Part shown: in pieces, positions 6,852-13,409 of the stretch
Position numbering within the stretch: the first letter of the stretch is position 1
Layout: each line of letters starts with the position of its first letter
Assembly: GCA_937892015.1 (NCBI GenBank)
Contig: CALAUY010000111.1
Location: 1-16,483 of the forward strand
From: an uncultured Bacteroidales bacterium
GTDB lineage: Bacteria > Bacteroidota > Bacteroidia > Bacteroidales > Paludibacteraceae
Direction: 5' to 3'
Length of the DNA stretch: 16,483 bases
Translations under genes and position numbers: made by a program
The notes under the pieces: model-generated
The model's database searches: none
What the model saw: the letters and a program-made list of their open reading frames with translations, nothing else
Told to the model about the DNA's origin: nothing

Positions 6852-8621
6852 TCAATGAATATCAATGAAATAGGGTATTCGCGCTTGGATGGACGGTCGT
6901 TCGGCAAGGCCCTCCATATAGCGCAAGTTGCGGTACTGTTCTGTGCCGATGGTGCGTTCAACGAACGCTTGTACACCGTTACTCTTCTGCAGCGACTCCA
7001 CCAGTTTCTTCCAGAGATCTTCGGGCTCGGGATATTCGGTCACTTGGTATTTGTCTAACCGCGCCAATTCTGCGGCTTTGCAGATTGCGCTGTTGAGTGA
7101 ACCGAGTTCATCCACCAACCCAATCTCTTTGGCTCGAATGCCGGACCATACACGCCCCTCACCGATGGCCTTGATCTCGTCTTGGGTCATACCACGTCCC
7201 TCGGCACAGCGACGAGTGAAGAGGTCGTAACCGCGGTTAATCTCTGCCTGCATCATCTCCCTTTCTTCGGCGTTCATGCCGCGAACGACGATGTCGCTCT
7301 CAAAATTAGCATGTTCGTGCGTCTGTACGCCATCGACACTGATACCTACTTTGTCTTGCAGTTGACCCACGTTCGGTATAATCCCGAAGATGCCGATCGA
7401 GCCCGTGAGAGTGGTCGGTTCGGCAAAGATATAATCGGCGTTGCAAGCAATATAGTATCCGCCCGATGCGGCGTAATTGCTCATACTCACAACGAGGGGT
7501 TTTTGGGTTTTGAGCAGACCCAGTGCATGATGAATCTGTTCGCTTGCGTATGCCGAGCCCCCACCGGAGTTGATGCGCAGTACCACGGCTTCAATATCAT
7601 CGTCGTCTGCCAAATCGTCGATAGTTTCCACCATTTTCTTGCCAACGATGCCGTCACCCGACGTGTCGGTGATGTCGCCCTCTGCGTACAGCACGGCTAT
7701 TTTCTTCGCGAACGAGGGCTTAGTGGTACGTACACCGAGCATGTCGTGGTAATCGAGCAGTTCGTACTTACTCGTGCCGGTCAGTTGCGTCAGTTTGGCA
7801 TCGATGTCCTGCGGATAACAGAGTCCGTCCACCAATCCCGCGGTCAAGTAGTCGCTTTGCGGCTGGAGGAGCATGTTCCGATTGGCCAGTGCGTCGAGCG
7901 TCTCGGCATCGAGGTTTCTGCTGTATGCCACATCAGAACGCACCTGACCCCAGATGTCGTCGAGCAACGTGGTGTATTGCAGACGGTTAGGAGCCGACAT
8001 CTCCGTGAGCATGAACGGCTCGACAGCCGACTTGAACGTACCCACTTTCACCACTTGCATCTCCACCCCCACTTTCTCCAACAGCTTGGTGTAGAACGTG
8101 ACGTTGGCACCCAATCCGCCCCAAGTGAGCGAACCTATCTGATTGATAAACAGACTGTCAGCAGCAGTCGCGGTGTAGTAGTTGCACTGTCCGTACGAGT
8201 CGGCATAGGCGATAACGAACTTGCCGCTGCTGCGGAAATCTTCGAGTGCCTCACGGAGTGTGCGCGCAGTGGCGTAACCCATCTGCATCGTTCCACCATG
8301 CAGGTAGATGCCGTCAATGTTCGGGTTGTTTTTGGCCTCACGGATGTTGGCGAGTATATCATTGAGTCCGAAGATGGCATAGTCATCGTTGTCGAACGCC
8401 TGCATCATCGACGCTTGCATGCGGTCGTTTTGGTCTTGGTACTCAACCACCGTTCCGCGCAACTCCAGCTCATAGACCGAGTGCGGTTTGGCCGACACGT
8501 GCGACGTGGTGCCGGACGACACGGCACTGCCCAGTAGGCCCAATAGGATGAGCAACTTCAAAAATCCCCAGATACATAAGCCGCATACTACGGCAAAACT
8601 CATTTTAAAAAACTGTTTCAT
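6852..8621 (-). CDS. sppA: signal peptide peptidase SppA, long (67K) type
   Basis: SppA is a membrane-anchored serine protease that degrades leftover signal peptides. The protein has 589 residues, close to the tandem-domain E. coli type. A single N-terminal membrane segment covers about residues 8-35. The first domain contributes the catalytic Lys197 in VGTFKSAVEP, matching Lys209 of the E. coli enzyme. The second domain carries INSGGGSAYA (351-360) and the nucleophile Ser386 in AASGGYYIA, followed by TGSIGIFG. Both catalytic residues are therefore present. It sits 16 bases after the deacetylase-like gene and 6 bases before lpxK, inside the envelope gene block. Confidence 0.96.
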   Translation of the reverse strand: MKQFFKMSFAVVCGLCIWGFLKLLILLGLLGSAVSSGTTSHVSAKPHSVYELELRGTVVEYQDQNDRMQASMMQAFDNDDYAIFGLNDILANIREAKNNPNIDGIYLHGGTMQMGYATARTLREALEDFRSSGKFVIAYADSYGQCNYYTATAADSLFINQIGSLTWGGLGANVTFYTKLLEKVGVEMQVVKVGTFKSAVEPFMLTEMSAPNRLQYTTLLDDIWGQVRSDVAYSRNLDAETLDALANRNMLLQPQSDYLTAGLVDGLCYPQDIDAKLTQLTGTSKYELLDYHDMLGVRTTKPSFAKKIAVLYAEGDITDTSGDGIVGKKMVETIDDLADDDDIEAVVLRINSGGGSAYASEQIHHALGLLKTQKPLVVSMSNYAASGGYYIACNADYIFAEPTTLTGSIGIFGIIPNVGQLQDKVGISVDGVQTHEHANFESDIVVRGMNAEEREMMQAEINRGYDLFTRRCAEGRGMTQDEIKAIGEGRVWSGIRAKEIGLVDELGSLNSAICKAAELARLDKYQVTEYPEPEDLWKKLVESLQKSNGVQAFVERTIGTEQYRNLRYMEGLAERPSIQARIPYFIDIH

Positions 8622-8637
8622 TGGTCGTTATTTTTTT

Positions 8638-9429
8638 TTATTTCTTTCGCATGTAAAAGGCTTTTTTGATGTAGTTCTTGATGTTTTGCCACATCAGTTC
8701 GTGCCACCATAACCACGGATTATTCGTCCAGCGTTGCGGGTGTGTAGATAGTAGTAGTTGGTCGGGCAACAATCCCTTTCGGGCCGCTTCGATAATCTGG
8801 TTCGTAGAGTGGAAAATCCAGCCGCGTTGTGCCCAGTCGGCCAGTGCAAAAGGTATCTTGTCGCGCACGGCCATCTTGAATCCGTCCCAGCGTCGGCCCG
8901 TGTCTGTGAGGTAGAGCACTGCGTGATAATCGAGGTCGATATAGGGCTCACAGATGATGCCGTCTTGTTTGTAATCGTAGAAATCCCATAGGTCTTTATT
9001 GTCGAAGGCCGACCTTGGCGACCCATGAGCCGCAATGGTTCGTACAGGATAGAACTGCCGCAGATAGGCCAGATGTTCTTCGAACAGTTCGCGTGCCTCT
9101 TTGTCATCACCTTGAGCGAGCGAGTGATCTTCGTAGTGATAACCCAACTCGTGTCCCGCCTTGACAACATCGCGAATAGAGTCTGCAGGGTCAACGCGAC
9201 CGTACATCTCCGGAGCGCGGAAAAAATACGTGGCACGTACGCCGTTCTCTTGCTCCATGTGCGCCATGGTTGCCGACATACGAGGACGCGCATCGACATC
9301 GTGCCGAAGTATGCACACTTTCCCCGTTGGTGCTTGCGTGACATAATCCTCGAGCGTCGTGAGTTTGTAGCCGGCCTTCTTCAGCACGGAAAGCAGCTGT
9401 TGATACGTATGCAATGTAAAGTCTCTCAT
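8638..9429 (-). CDS. polysaccharide deacetylase-like protein (NodB-type fold)
   Basis: I take the ATG at 9429, giving 264 residues. The frame is open to 9525, but the extra part lies inside rnhB. The start overlaps the rnhB stop as ATGA. The metal-binding features of the polysaccharide deacetylase superfamily are visible: RHDVD (His43, Asp44, Asp46), a TYFFRAPE strand (67-74), GHELGYHYEDH (His93, His98, Asp101, His102), and AAHGSPRS (134-141). There is no signal peptide, so it is predicted to be cytoplasmic or membrane-associated. This resembles the WbmS-like cytoplasmic group linked to surface polysaccharide synthesis. The C-terminus is rich in Trp and basic residues (about 235-264), which may help membrane contact. 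The reaction and substrate are unknown, but the setting favours a sugar or glycolipid of the envelope. Confidence 0.85.
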   Translation of the reverse strand: MRDFTLHTYQQLLSVLKKAGYKLTTLEDYVTQAPTGKVCILRHDVDARPRMSATMAHMEQENGVRATYFFRAPEMYGRVDPADSIRDVVKAGHELGYHYEDHSLAQGDDKEARELFEEHLAYLRQFYPVRTIAAHGSPRSAFDNKDLWDFYDYKQDGIICEPYIDLDYHAVLYLTDTGRRWDGFKMAVRDKIPFALADWAQRGWIFHSTNQIIEAARKGLLPDQLLLSTHPQRWTNNPWLWWHELMWQNIKNYIKKAFYMRKK

Positions 9430-10019
9430 ATCAAGTGAAATGTTTTTCTGTGATAGGGTGTTATGCCATACTGCTTGATGGCAGCGTAATGTTCGGGGGT
9501 CGGATATCCCTTGTTGCGGTCCCAACCGTAATGCGGGTACTCGTTGTGGAGACGCATCATATAGTCGTCGCGGTACGTCTTGGCGAGGATGCTGGCAGCT
9601 GCAATCGACATGTACGTAGCGTCACCATGCACGATGATGTCGGCCGGTACGGCGAGTATCTCGCCTTCAGGAACGTACGGTTTCCATCGATTGCCGTCAA
9701 CGAGTATATGTGCGGGGCGTACGCTGAGTCGCCCAAGGGCACGTTGCATGGCTAAAATACTGGCATTGAGGATGTTCAGGCGGTCAATCTCTGCTGCTGT
9801 CACTTCGGCCACTGACCACGCCAACGCCCTTTCCTCGATGACGGGGCGTAGTGCCAACCGTTGCTTCTCCGTCAGCTGTTTAGAGTCGTTGAGCCGCTCG
9901 TCAGCGAAGTGGTTGGGCAAGATGACAGCTGCGGCGAACACGCTGCCTGCCAGTGGACCGCGACCGGCCTCATCGCAACCGGCTTCAAAAACACCCGATA
10001 TCATATATGGTTTCAACAT
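9426..10019 (-). CDS. rnhB: ribonuclease HII
   Basis: RNase HII removes RNA paired with DNA, including single ribonucleotides left in the chromosome and primer remnants. The 197-residue length is typical. The four catalytic carboxylates are present: Asp16 and Glu17 in CDEAGRGPLAG, Asp108 in ILVDGN, and Asp133 in HGDATYMSIAAASILAK. The start at 10019 follows the tamL stop by 9 bases, and the stop overlaps the next start by 4 bases (ATGA), a sign of translational coupling. A second Met at residue 6 is a less likely start. The gene is a DNA maintenance passenger in an otherwise envelope-related operon. Confidence 0.97.
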   Translation of the reverse strand: MLKPYMISGVFEAGCDEAGRGPLAGSVFAAAVILPNHFADERLNDSKQLTEKQRLALRPVIEERALAWSVAEVTAAEIDRLNILNASILAMQRALGRLSVRPAHILVDGNRWKPYVPEGEILAVPADIIVHGDATYMSIAAASILAKTYRDDYMMRLHNEYPHYGWDRNKGYPTPEHYAAIKQYGITPYHRKTFHLI

Positions 10020-10028
10020 ACGCTTTTG

Positions 10029-12185
10029 TCAGAACGGATAACCAATAGCAAAATGTACGGCACAGTCGTCTTTCCAGTTCAGCCCGTTGGGCGCTGTACG
10101 CCACGCTTTGCCATCGTAGTGGATACGTCCCGGGTCATACAGCTTGACGCCGAAATCCACTCGGAACACGAAGAAAGAGAAATCCAGACGAATACCGGCA
10201 CCATAACTCCACGCAATCTCTTTGTAGAAATCTTTCGTGAACTGCCCGTGCGGCTGTGACGTATAGTCGTGCACCGTCCAGATATTGCCGGCATCGGTGA
10301 ACGCGGCCAACTCGATGATTGACCATACGCGCCACCTGTACTCAAGACTCGCCTCTATCTTGATGTCTCCTACTTGGTTGTTATAGTCACGCCCGCTGCC
10401 TGACCCGTGGTACGAACCCGGTCCGAGCGAGCGTATCGACCATCCCCGAACGGAGTTGGCACCACCCGCAAAATACCGTTTCTCAAAAGGCATCACATTG
10501 ACGTTCCCGTACGGATAGGCCACACCCGCCGCCGCATGAAAAACGAGGCGGTGTTTGTCGGTCAGTATATTGTGCCACGTGAAAGCCATGTCACCTTTCG
10601 CGTACTGCGAGAAAACAACGTTGAAGAGCGCGTACGTACTGCCATCACCCACGGGAGTGAGGAACTGCTTGGCAAGCCAGTAGAGTAGGTTGCCGGCCGT
10701 CTCAATGTTGTACGTGAACGTGATGTACGACTTCAGCGGGCGGTTTTTGTTGTACGATGTGTAGTGACCCGAATAGCCCCAACCGAGAATCAAGTGGTTC
10801 TCGAACGAACTGCGCAGCGGGTTAGTGGACGACAGGAAATAGTTCGAGAACTCCTCGCTTATCCATGGCAAATAGACGTAACTGATGTCGGTCAGGCTGA
10901 AATTATGTTGCCAACTGCTCTTGTAGGGTTGCAGGGCATACGATATGCCGGCGTTGGCAATCGTGCGGGTGAACTCGTCCGGACGGTTCTGGAACTGGTA
11001 ACTGACCGACAGCTTGGGAGCCTTCGGAAAAGCAAGGGCCGCTTCAGTTTTCACCTCGAAGATGTCGCTCGTGTTCTTGCGCCATTCGTATGCAGCATTG
11101 GCGGTCAGACTGAACTCCTCTGCCCCGCGGAAGAGGTTCTTGTTCTGGTATCCCGCGCCACCTGCTACACCCCAATCGCCCGCAGAGAACGTGCCCTCTG
11201 CCTCGACACTGACGCTGTTGAGTTTGCTCCTACTGAGCACAATATTGCAGTCGAGCGTGTTCTCACCCGTTCGGACGAACGAGATATCGACGTACTTAAC
11301 CGGCCCGAGAGCCGTCAACTCGGCGTACGTTCTCTCGACCATCTGTTGGCTGTACATCCTACCGGGTACAATCGAGCACATGCGGTCCAACACGCTCTGA
11401 CGAAGGAAGGGCTCACTGCCCATTTGGTAGTGAACGTTCTCTACAATGAACTGCCGAAAGACCATGTCCCAGATGCTGTCTGCATTGTCCGTGTCCAATT
11501 CGCGAAGCCCCAGTTGCACCGTCACCGTGTGGTTCTGATAAGCCGAGTCGGCAACGTACTGCAGCATATCTTTCTCGAAGAAATAGTAGCCGTTATTGCG
11601 CATCTCGTCCGTGATACGCGCACGCTCATCGTCCAAGATATTCGCATCGAAACGCTCGCCCTCTTTCACGAGGCAATCATCGTTGACGGCAATCTTCTTC
11701 AAGTCCTGCTGTTGCAGCCGTACCGAATACGAACTGAGCACGTACGGCTCGCGACCGGTCACGTTGTACGTCAGGTTCAGTTTGCGGTTCTTCACCTGCA
11801 TCAACGTATCTACCGACGCATCGAAATAGCCCATGTTCTGCATCGCGCGTGTCAAGTACTGCATGCTGTTTTCTGCCGCAAACTCGTCGAACACCTCAGG
11901 CGCTTCACCCATTTTCTTGAGCGTCCGGTTAATCCATTTGGTGGAATCTTTGCCCGCCAAGTCATACACGTGCAACTGCAGTTTCCAGAAACCGAGAATC
12001 TCGGCGTTCTGGTTTTGCTGAATAAATTTCTTCAAGTCGCCCGACTGAACCTCCTTGCGATCGACTACATGCACCGACGCTTTGTTCAGGAGCATTTTGT
12101 CCTCCGGAACAAACTTCAGGGTGTTGCACGACGCCATTACAATCACGAAACACACAAAAAAATATATTTGCGCATACTTCCGCAT
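10029..12185 (-). CDS. tamL: TamL-type outer-membrane assembly lipoprotein (Omp85/BamA-TamA family)
   Basis: This is an outer-membrane protein of the Omp85 family and, with its lipid anchor, the Bacteroidetes counterpart of TamA. I start it at the ATG at 12185 (718 residues), because the longer frame to 12230 begins upstream of the predicted transcription start. Residues 1-20 are a lipoprotein signal with lipobox MASC and Cys20. POTRA-like periplasmic domains follow, and the C-terminal half is a 16-strand-type barrel. The Omp85 motif VRGW is at residues 579-582 and the chain ends in a barrel signature with terminal Phe (AIGYPF). It likely works with a TamB homologue encoded elsewhere. It is the first gene of the eight-gene block and diverges from the RNA methyltransferase gene. 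Confidence 0.9.
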   Translation of the reverse strand: MRKYAQIYFFVCFVIVMASCNTLKFVPEDKMLLNKASVHVVDRKEVQSGDLKKFIQQNQNAEILGFWKLQLHVYDLAGKDSTKWINRTLKKMGEAPEVFDEFAAENSMQYLTRAMQNMGYFDASVDTLMQVKNRKLNLTYNVTGREPYVLSSYSVRLQQQDLKKIAVNDDCLVKEGERFDANILDDERARITDEMRNNGYYFFEKDMLQYVADSAYQNHTVTVQLGLRELDTDNADSIWDMVFRQFIVENVHYQMGSEPFLRQSVLDRMCSIVPGRMYSQQMVERTYAELTALGPVKYVDISFVRTGENTLDCNIVLSRSKLNSVSVEAEGTFSAGDWGVAGGAGYQNKNLFRGAEEFSLTANAAYEWRKNTSDIFEVKTEAALAFPKAPKLSVSYQFQNRPDEFTRTIANAGISYALQPYKSSWQHNFSLTDISYVYLPWISEEFSNYFLSSTNPLRSSFENHLILGWGYSGHYTSYNKNRPLKSYITFTYNIETAGNLLYWLAKQFLTPVGDGSTYALFNVVFSQYAKGDMAFTWHNILTDKHRLVFHAAAGVAYPYGNVNVMPFEKRYFAGGANSVRGWSIRSLGPGSYHGSGSGRDYNNQVGDIKIEASLEYRWRVWSIIELAAFTDAGNIWTVHDYTSQPHGQFTKDFYKEIAWSYGAGIRLDFSFFVFRVDFGVKLYDPGRIHYDGKAWRTAPNGLNWKDDCAVHFAIGYPF

Positions 12186-12199
12186 GGTAATATCGGGTG

Positions 12200-12231
12200 C
12201 AAAGTTACGATTTTTTTTGCATATATGCAAA
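12200..12231 (-). promoter_or_regulatory. Bacteroidetes-type promoter for the tamL operon
   Basis: Read on the minus strand, the -7 box TAACTTTG occupies 12207-12200 and the -33 box TTTG occupies 12231-12228, with a spacer of exactly 20 bases. This fits the Bacteroidetes primary sigma factor consensus (TTTG, about 19-21 bases, TAnnTTTG). The predicted start of transcription is near 12193, leaving a leader of under 10 bases before the tamL ATG. Confidence 0.85.
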
Positions 12232-12247
12232 TTTTTGTGTAACTTTG
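12216..12247 (+). promoter_or_regulatory. Bacteroidetes-type promoter for the TrmH-family gene
   Basis: The -33 box TTTG lies at 12216-12219 and the -7 box TAACTTTG at 12240-12247, again with a 20-base spacer. Transcription should start near 12253, about 14 bases before the ATG at 12267. It overlaps the divergent tamL promoter. Together the two -33 boxes form the ends of the perfect palindrome TTTGCATATATGCAAA (12216-12231). Confidence 0.85.
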
Positions 12248-12266
12248 CAGCGTTTTTTTTACGATT

Positions 12267-13067
12267 ATGGAGAAAATTAGCAAAAATCAGGTCAAATTTG
12301 TCCGTACTTTGGCGCGAAAAAAGGAGCGAGATGCAACATCGATGTTTGTGGCCGAGGGCGAGAAATGTGTCGGTGAACTGATGAAAACATTCGAACTCGT
12401 TCTGCGGGCAGATGCCACCAATGCCACGTCATTAGAACTGGAACAGATGTCCTCTTTGCGTAGCCCGCAAGGAGTGGTGGCCGTGTTCCGTAAACCACAA
12501 GATACGATGCCACCTATGCCCGCTGTAGCGGCAAACGAGTTGGTGCTCGTATTAGACGGCGTACAAGACCCGGGAAACGTGGGAACGATTATTCGCACGG
12601 CCGATTGGTTCGGTATTCGGCATATCTACTGTTCGCCCGACACGGCCGATTGTTGGAGCCCCAAAGTGGTGCAGGCCACCATGGGTGCACTCGCCCGCGT
12701 GCACGTACATTATTGTAATCTTTTCGAGCAGTGCCGTTTAGTAGCCGAGCAGGGTAGTACAGTACTGAAGCATGGTAGTTTAGTATCAGAGCAGGGTAGT
12801 GCACGGGGGGAGTCCGGCAGTGTTGTGCCTGTTTATGGAACGCTCTTGGACGGGCGCAATCTATACGACTCAGGAGCAGTCCCGAACAAACGTAACGGAC
12901 TCATTGTCATGGGCAACGAGGGCAAAGGCATCTCGCCCGAGATGCGCTCACTCATCACCCATCCGCTTCTAATCCCGCCCTATCCACTACACGCCGATAC
13001 GTCCGAGTCGCTCAACGTCGGCATTGCCACTGCCGTCATACTCGCCGAGTTCCGACGCCCGCAGTAA
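12267..13067 (+). CDS. TrmH/SpoU-family RNA 2'-O-methyltransferase with internal repeat expansion
   Basis: This SPOUT-class enzyme transfers methyl from S-adenosylmethionine to a ribose 2'-OH in tRNA or rRNA. It has 266 residues. An N-terminal substrate-binding region (about 1-85) precedes the knotted catalytic domain. Motif 1 is DPGNVGTIIRTADWFG (101-116), motif 2 is VMGNEGKGIS (214-223) and motif 3 is SESLNVGIATAVILAEF (246-262). Conserved Asn, Arg, Glu and Ser/Asn positions are intact. Between motifs 1 and 2, residues 157-191 are five 7-residue units each ending in Gly (RLVAEQG, STVLKHG, SLVSEQG, SARGESG, SVVPVYG). They look like an expansion of a normally short loop before TLLDG. The gene is transcribed divergently from tamL. 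The exact RNA target is unknown. Confidence 0.92.
   Translation: MEKISKNQVKFVRTLARKKERDATSMFVAEGEKCVGELMKTFELVLRADATNATSLELEQMSSLRSPQGVVAVFRKPQDTMPPMPAVAANELVLVLDGVQDPGNVGTIIRTADWFGIRHIYCSPDTADCWSPKVVQATMGALARVHVHYCNLFEQCRLVAEQGSTVLKHGSLVSEQGSARGESGSVVPVYGTLLDGRNLYDSGAVPNKRNGLIVMGNEGKGISPEMRSLITHPLLIPPYPLHADTSESLNVGIATAVILAEFRRPQ
12735..12839 (+). repeat. 21-base in-frame tandem repeats inside the methyltransferase gene
   Basis: The DNA for residues 157-191 consists of five 21-base units. The clearest match is GAGCAGGGTAGT at 12747-12758 and again at 12789-12800, 42 bases apart. A diverged middle copy, AAGCATGGTAGT, lies at 12768-12779. The outer units have drifted more. Frame is kept throughout, so the array adds 7-residue steps to the protein. 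Confidence 0.8.
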
Positions 13068-13109
13068 CGAACCACTATCGATTATTGCTTATCGCTTATT
13101 ACGTAATGA

Positions 13110-13164
13110 ACACGAAACCAACACAAAACCAACACAAAACCAACACGAAACCAACACGAAACCA
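13110..13164. repeat. 11-base tandem array, unit ACACGAAACCA
   Basis: Five contiguous 11-base copies alternate ACACGAAACCA and ACACAAAACCA. The last copy runs into a degenerate ACAATAACC. Confidence 0.9.
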
Positions 13165-13175
13165 ACAATAACCTA

Positions 13176-13208
13176 ACGTTAACTTAACGCTAACTTAACG
13201 CTAAATTA
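13176..13208. repeat. 11-base tandem array, unit ACGCTAACTTA
   Basis: There are three copies, ACGTTAACTTA, ACGCTAACTTA and ACGCTAAATTA, starting 11 bases after the previous array but unrelated to it in sequence. Confidence 0.8.
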
Positions 13209-13272
13209 ATGGCCAATTAGTGGTAATTAATGTTAGGAGATAAAACATATAATCCACCATCTAATTGGCCAT
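13209..13272. repeat. 12-base perfect inverted repeat with a 40-base interior
   Basis: ATGGCCAATTAG at 13209-13220 is the exact reverse complement of CTAATTGGCCAT at 13261-13272. After one unpaired T the stem can extend by four pairs (TGGT 13221-13224 with ACCA 13256-13259). No T run follows it. It could be a transcript-end structure for one or both convergent genes, or a remnant of a small mobile element. Confidence 0.6.
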
Positions 13273-13336
13273 CTATTTGGCTCATCTAATCATGAACAAC
13301 CAATTATCCGCCAATCAATGTGGATGCAAGGAGCAC

Positions 13337-13400
13337 CCTGTGATTGTCCTGTGATTGTCCTGTGATTGTCCTGTGATTGTCCTGTGATTGTCCTGTGATT
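13337..13400. repeat. 11-base tandem array, unit CCTGTGATTGT
   Basis: Five identical copies of CCTGTGATTGT run from 13337 to 13391 and a partial sixth follows to 13400. The array ends 10 bases before the thrS stop codon, so it lies just downstream of thrS. Perfect identity suggests a recent expansion. Confidence 0.92.
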
Positions 13401-13409
13401 AGTTAGTAA

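Larger units (their letters stand above)
13068..13409. other. repeat-rich gap between convergent genes
   Basis: This 342-base stretch between the methyltransferase and thrS genes holds no convincing gene or promoter. It contains three separate 11-base tandem arrays and a long inverted repeat, each listed on its own. No GC-rich hairpin followed by a T run is visible for either flanking gene. Confidence 0.8.

Noticed and set aside
7182..8537. 451-residue open frame on the + strand
   Set aside because: It lies entirely antisense to sppA, whose catalytic motifs are intact. The product is His/Arg/Val-rich with no domain, as expected of a mirror frame.
9430..9525. Longer start for the deacetylase-like gene
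   Set aside because: The extra residues lie inside rnhB and are compositionally odd. The ATGA overlap at 9426-9429 marks the natural start.
10764..12242. 492-residue open frame on the + strand
   Set aside because: It is antisense to tamL and has no recognisable domain. It would also run across the divergent promoter.
13110..13400. Possible CRISPR array
   Set aside because: The units are 11 bases, contiguous and without spacers, and no cas genes are near.
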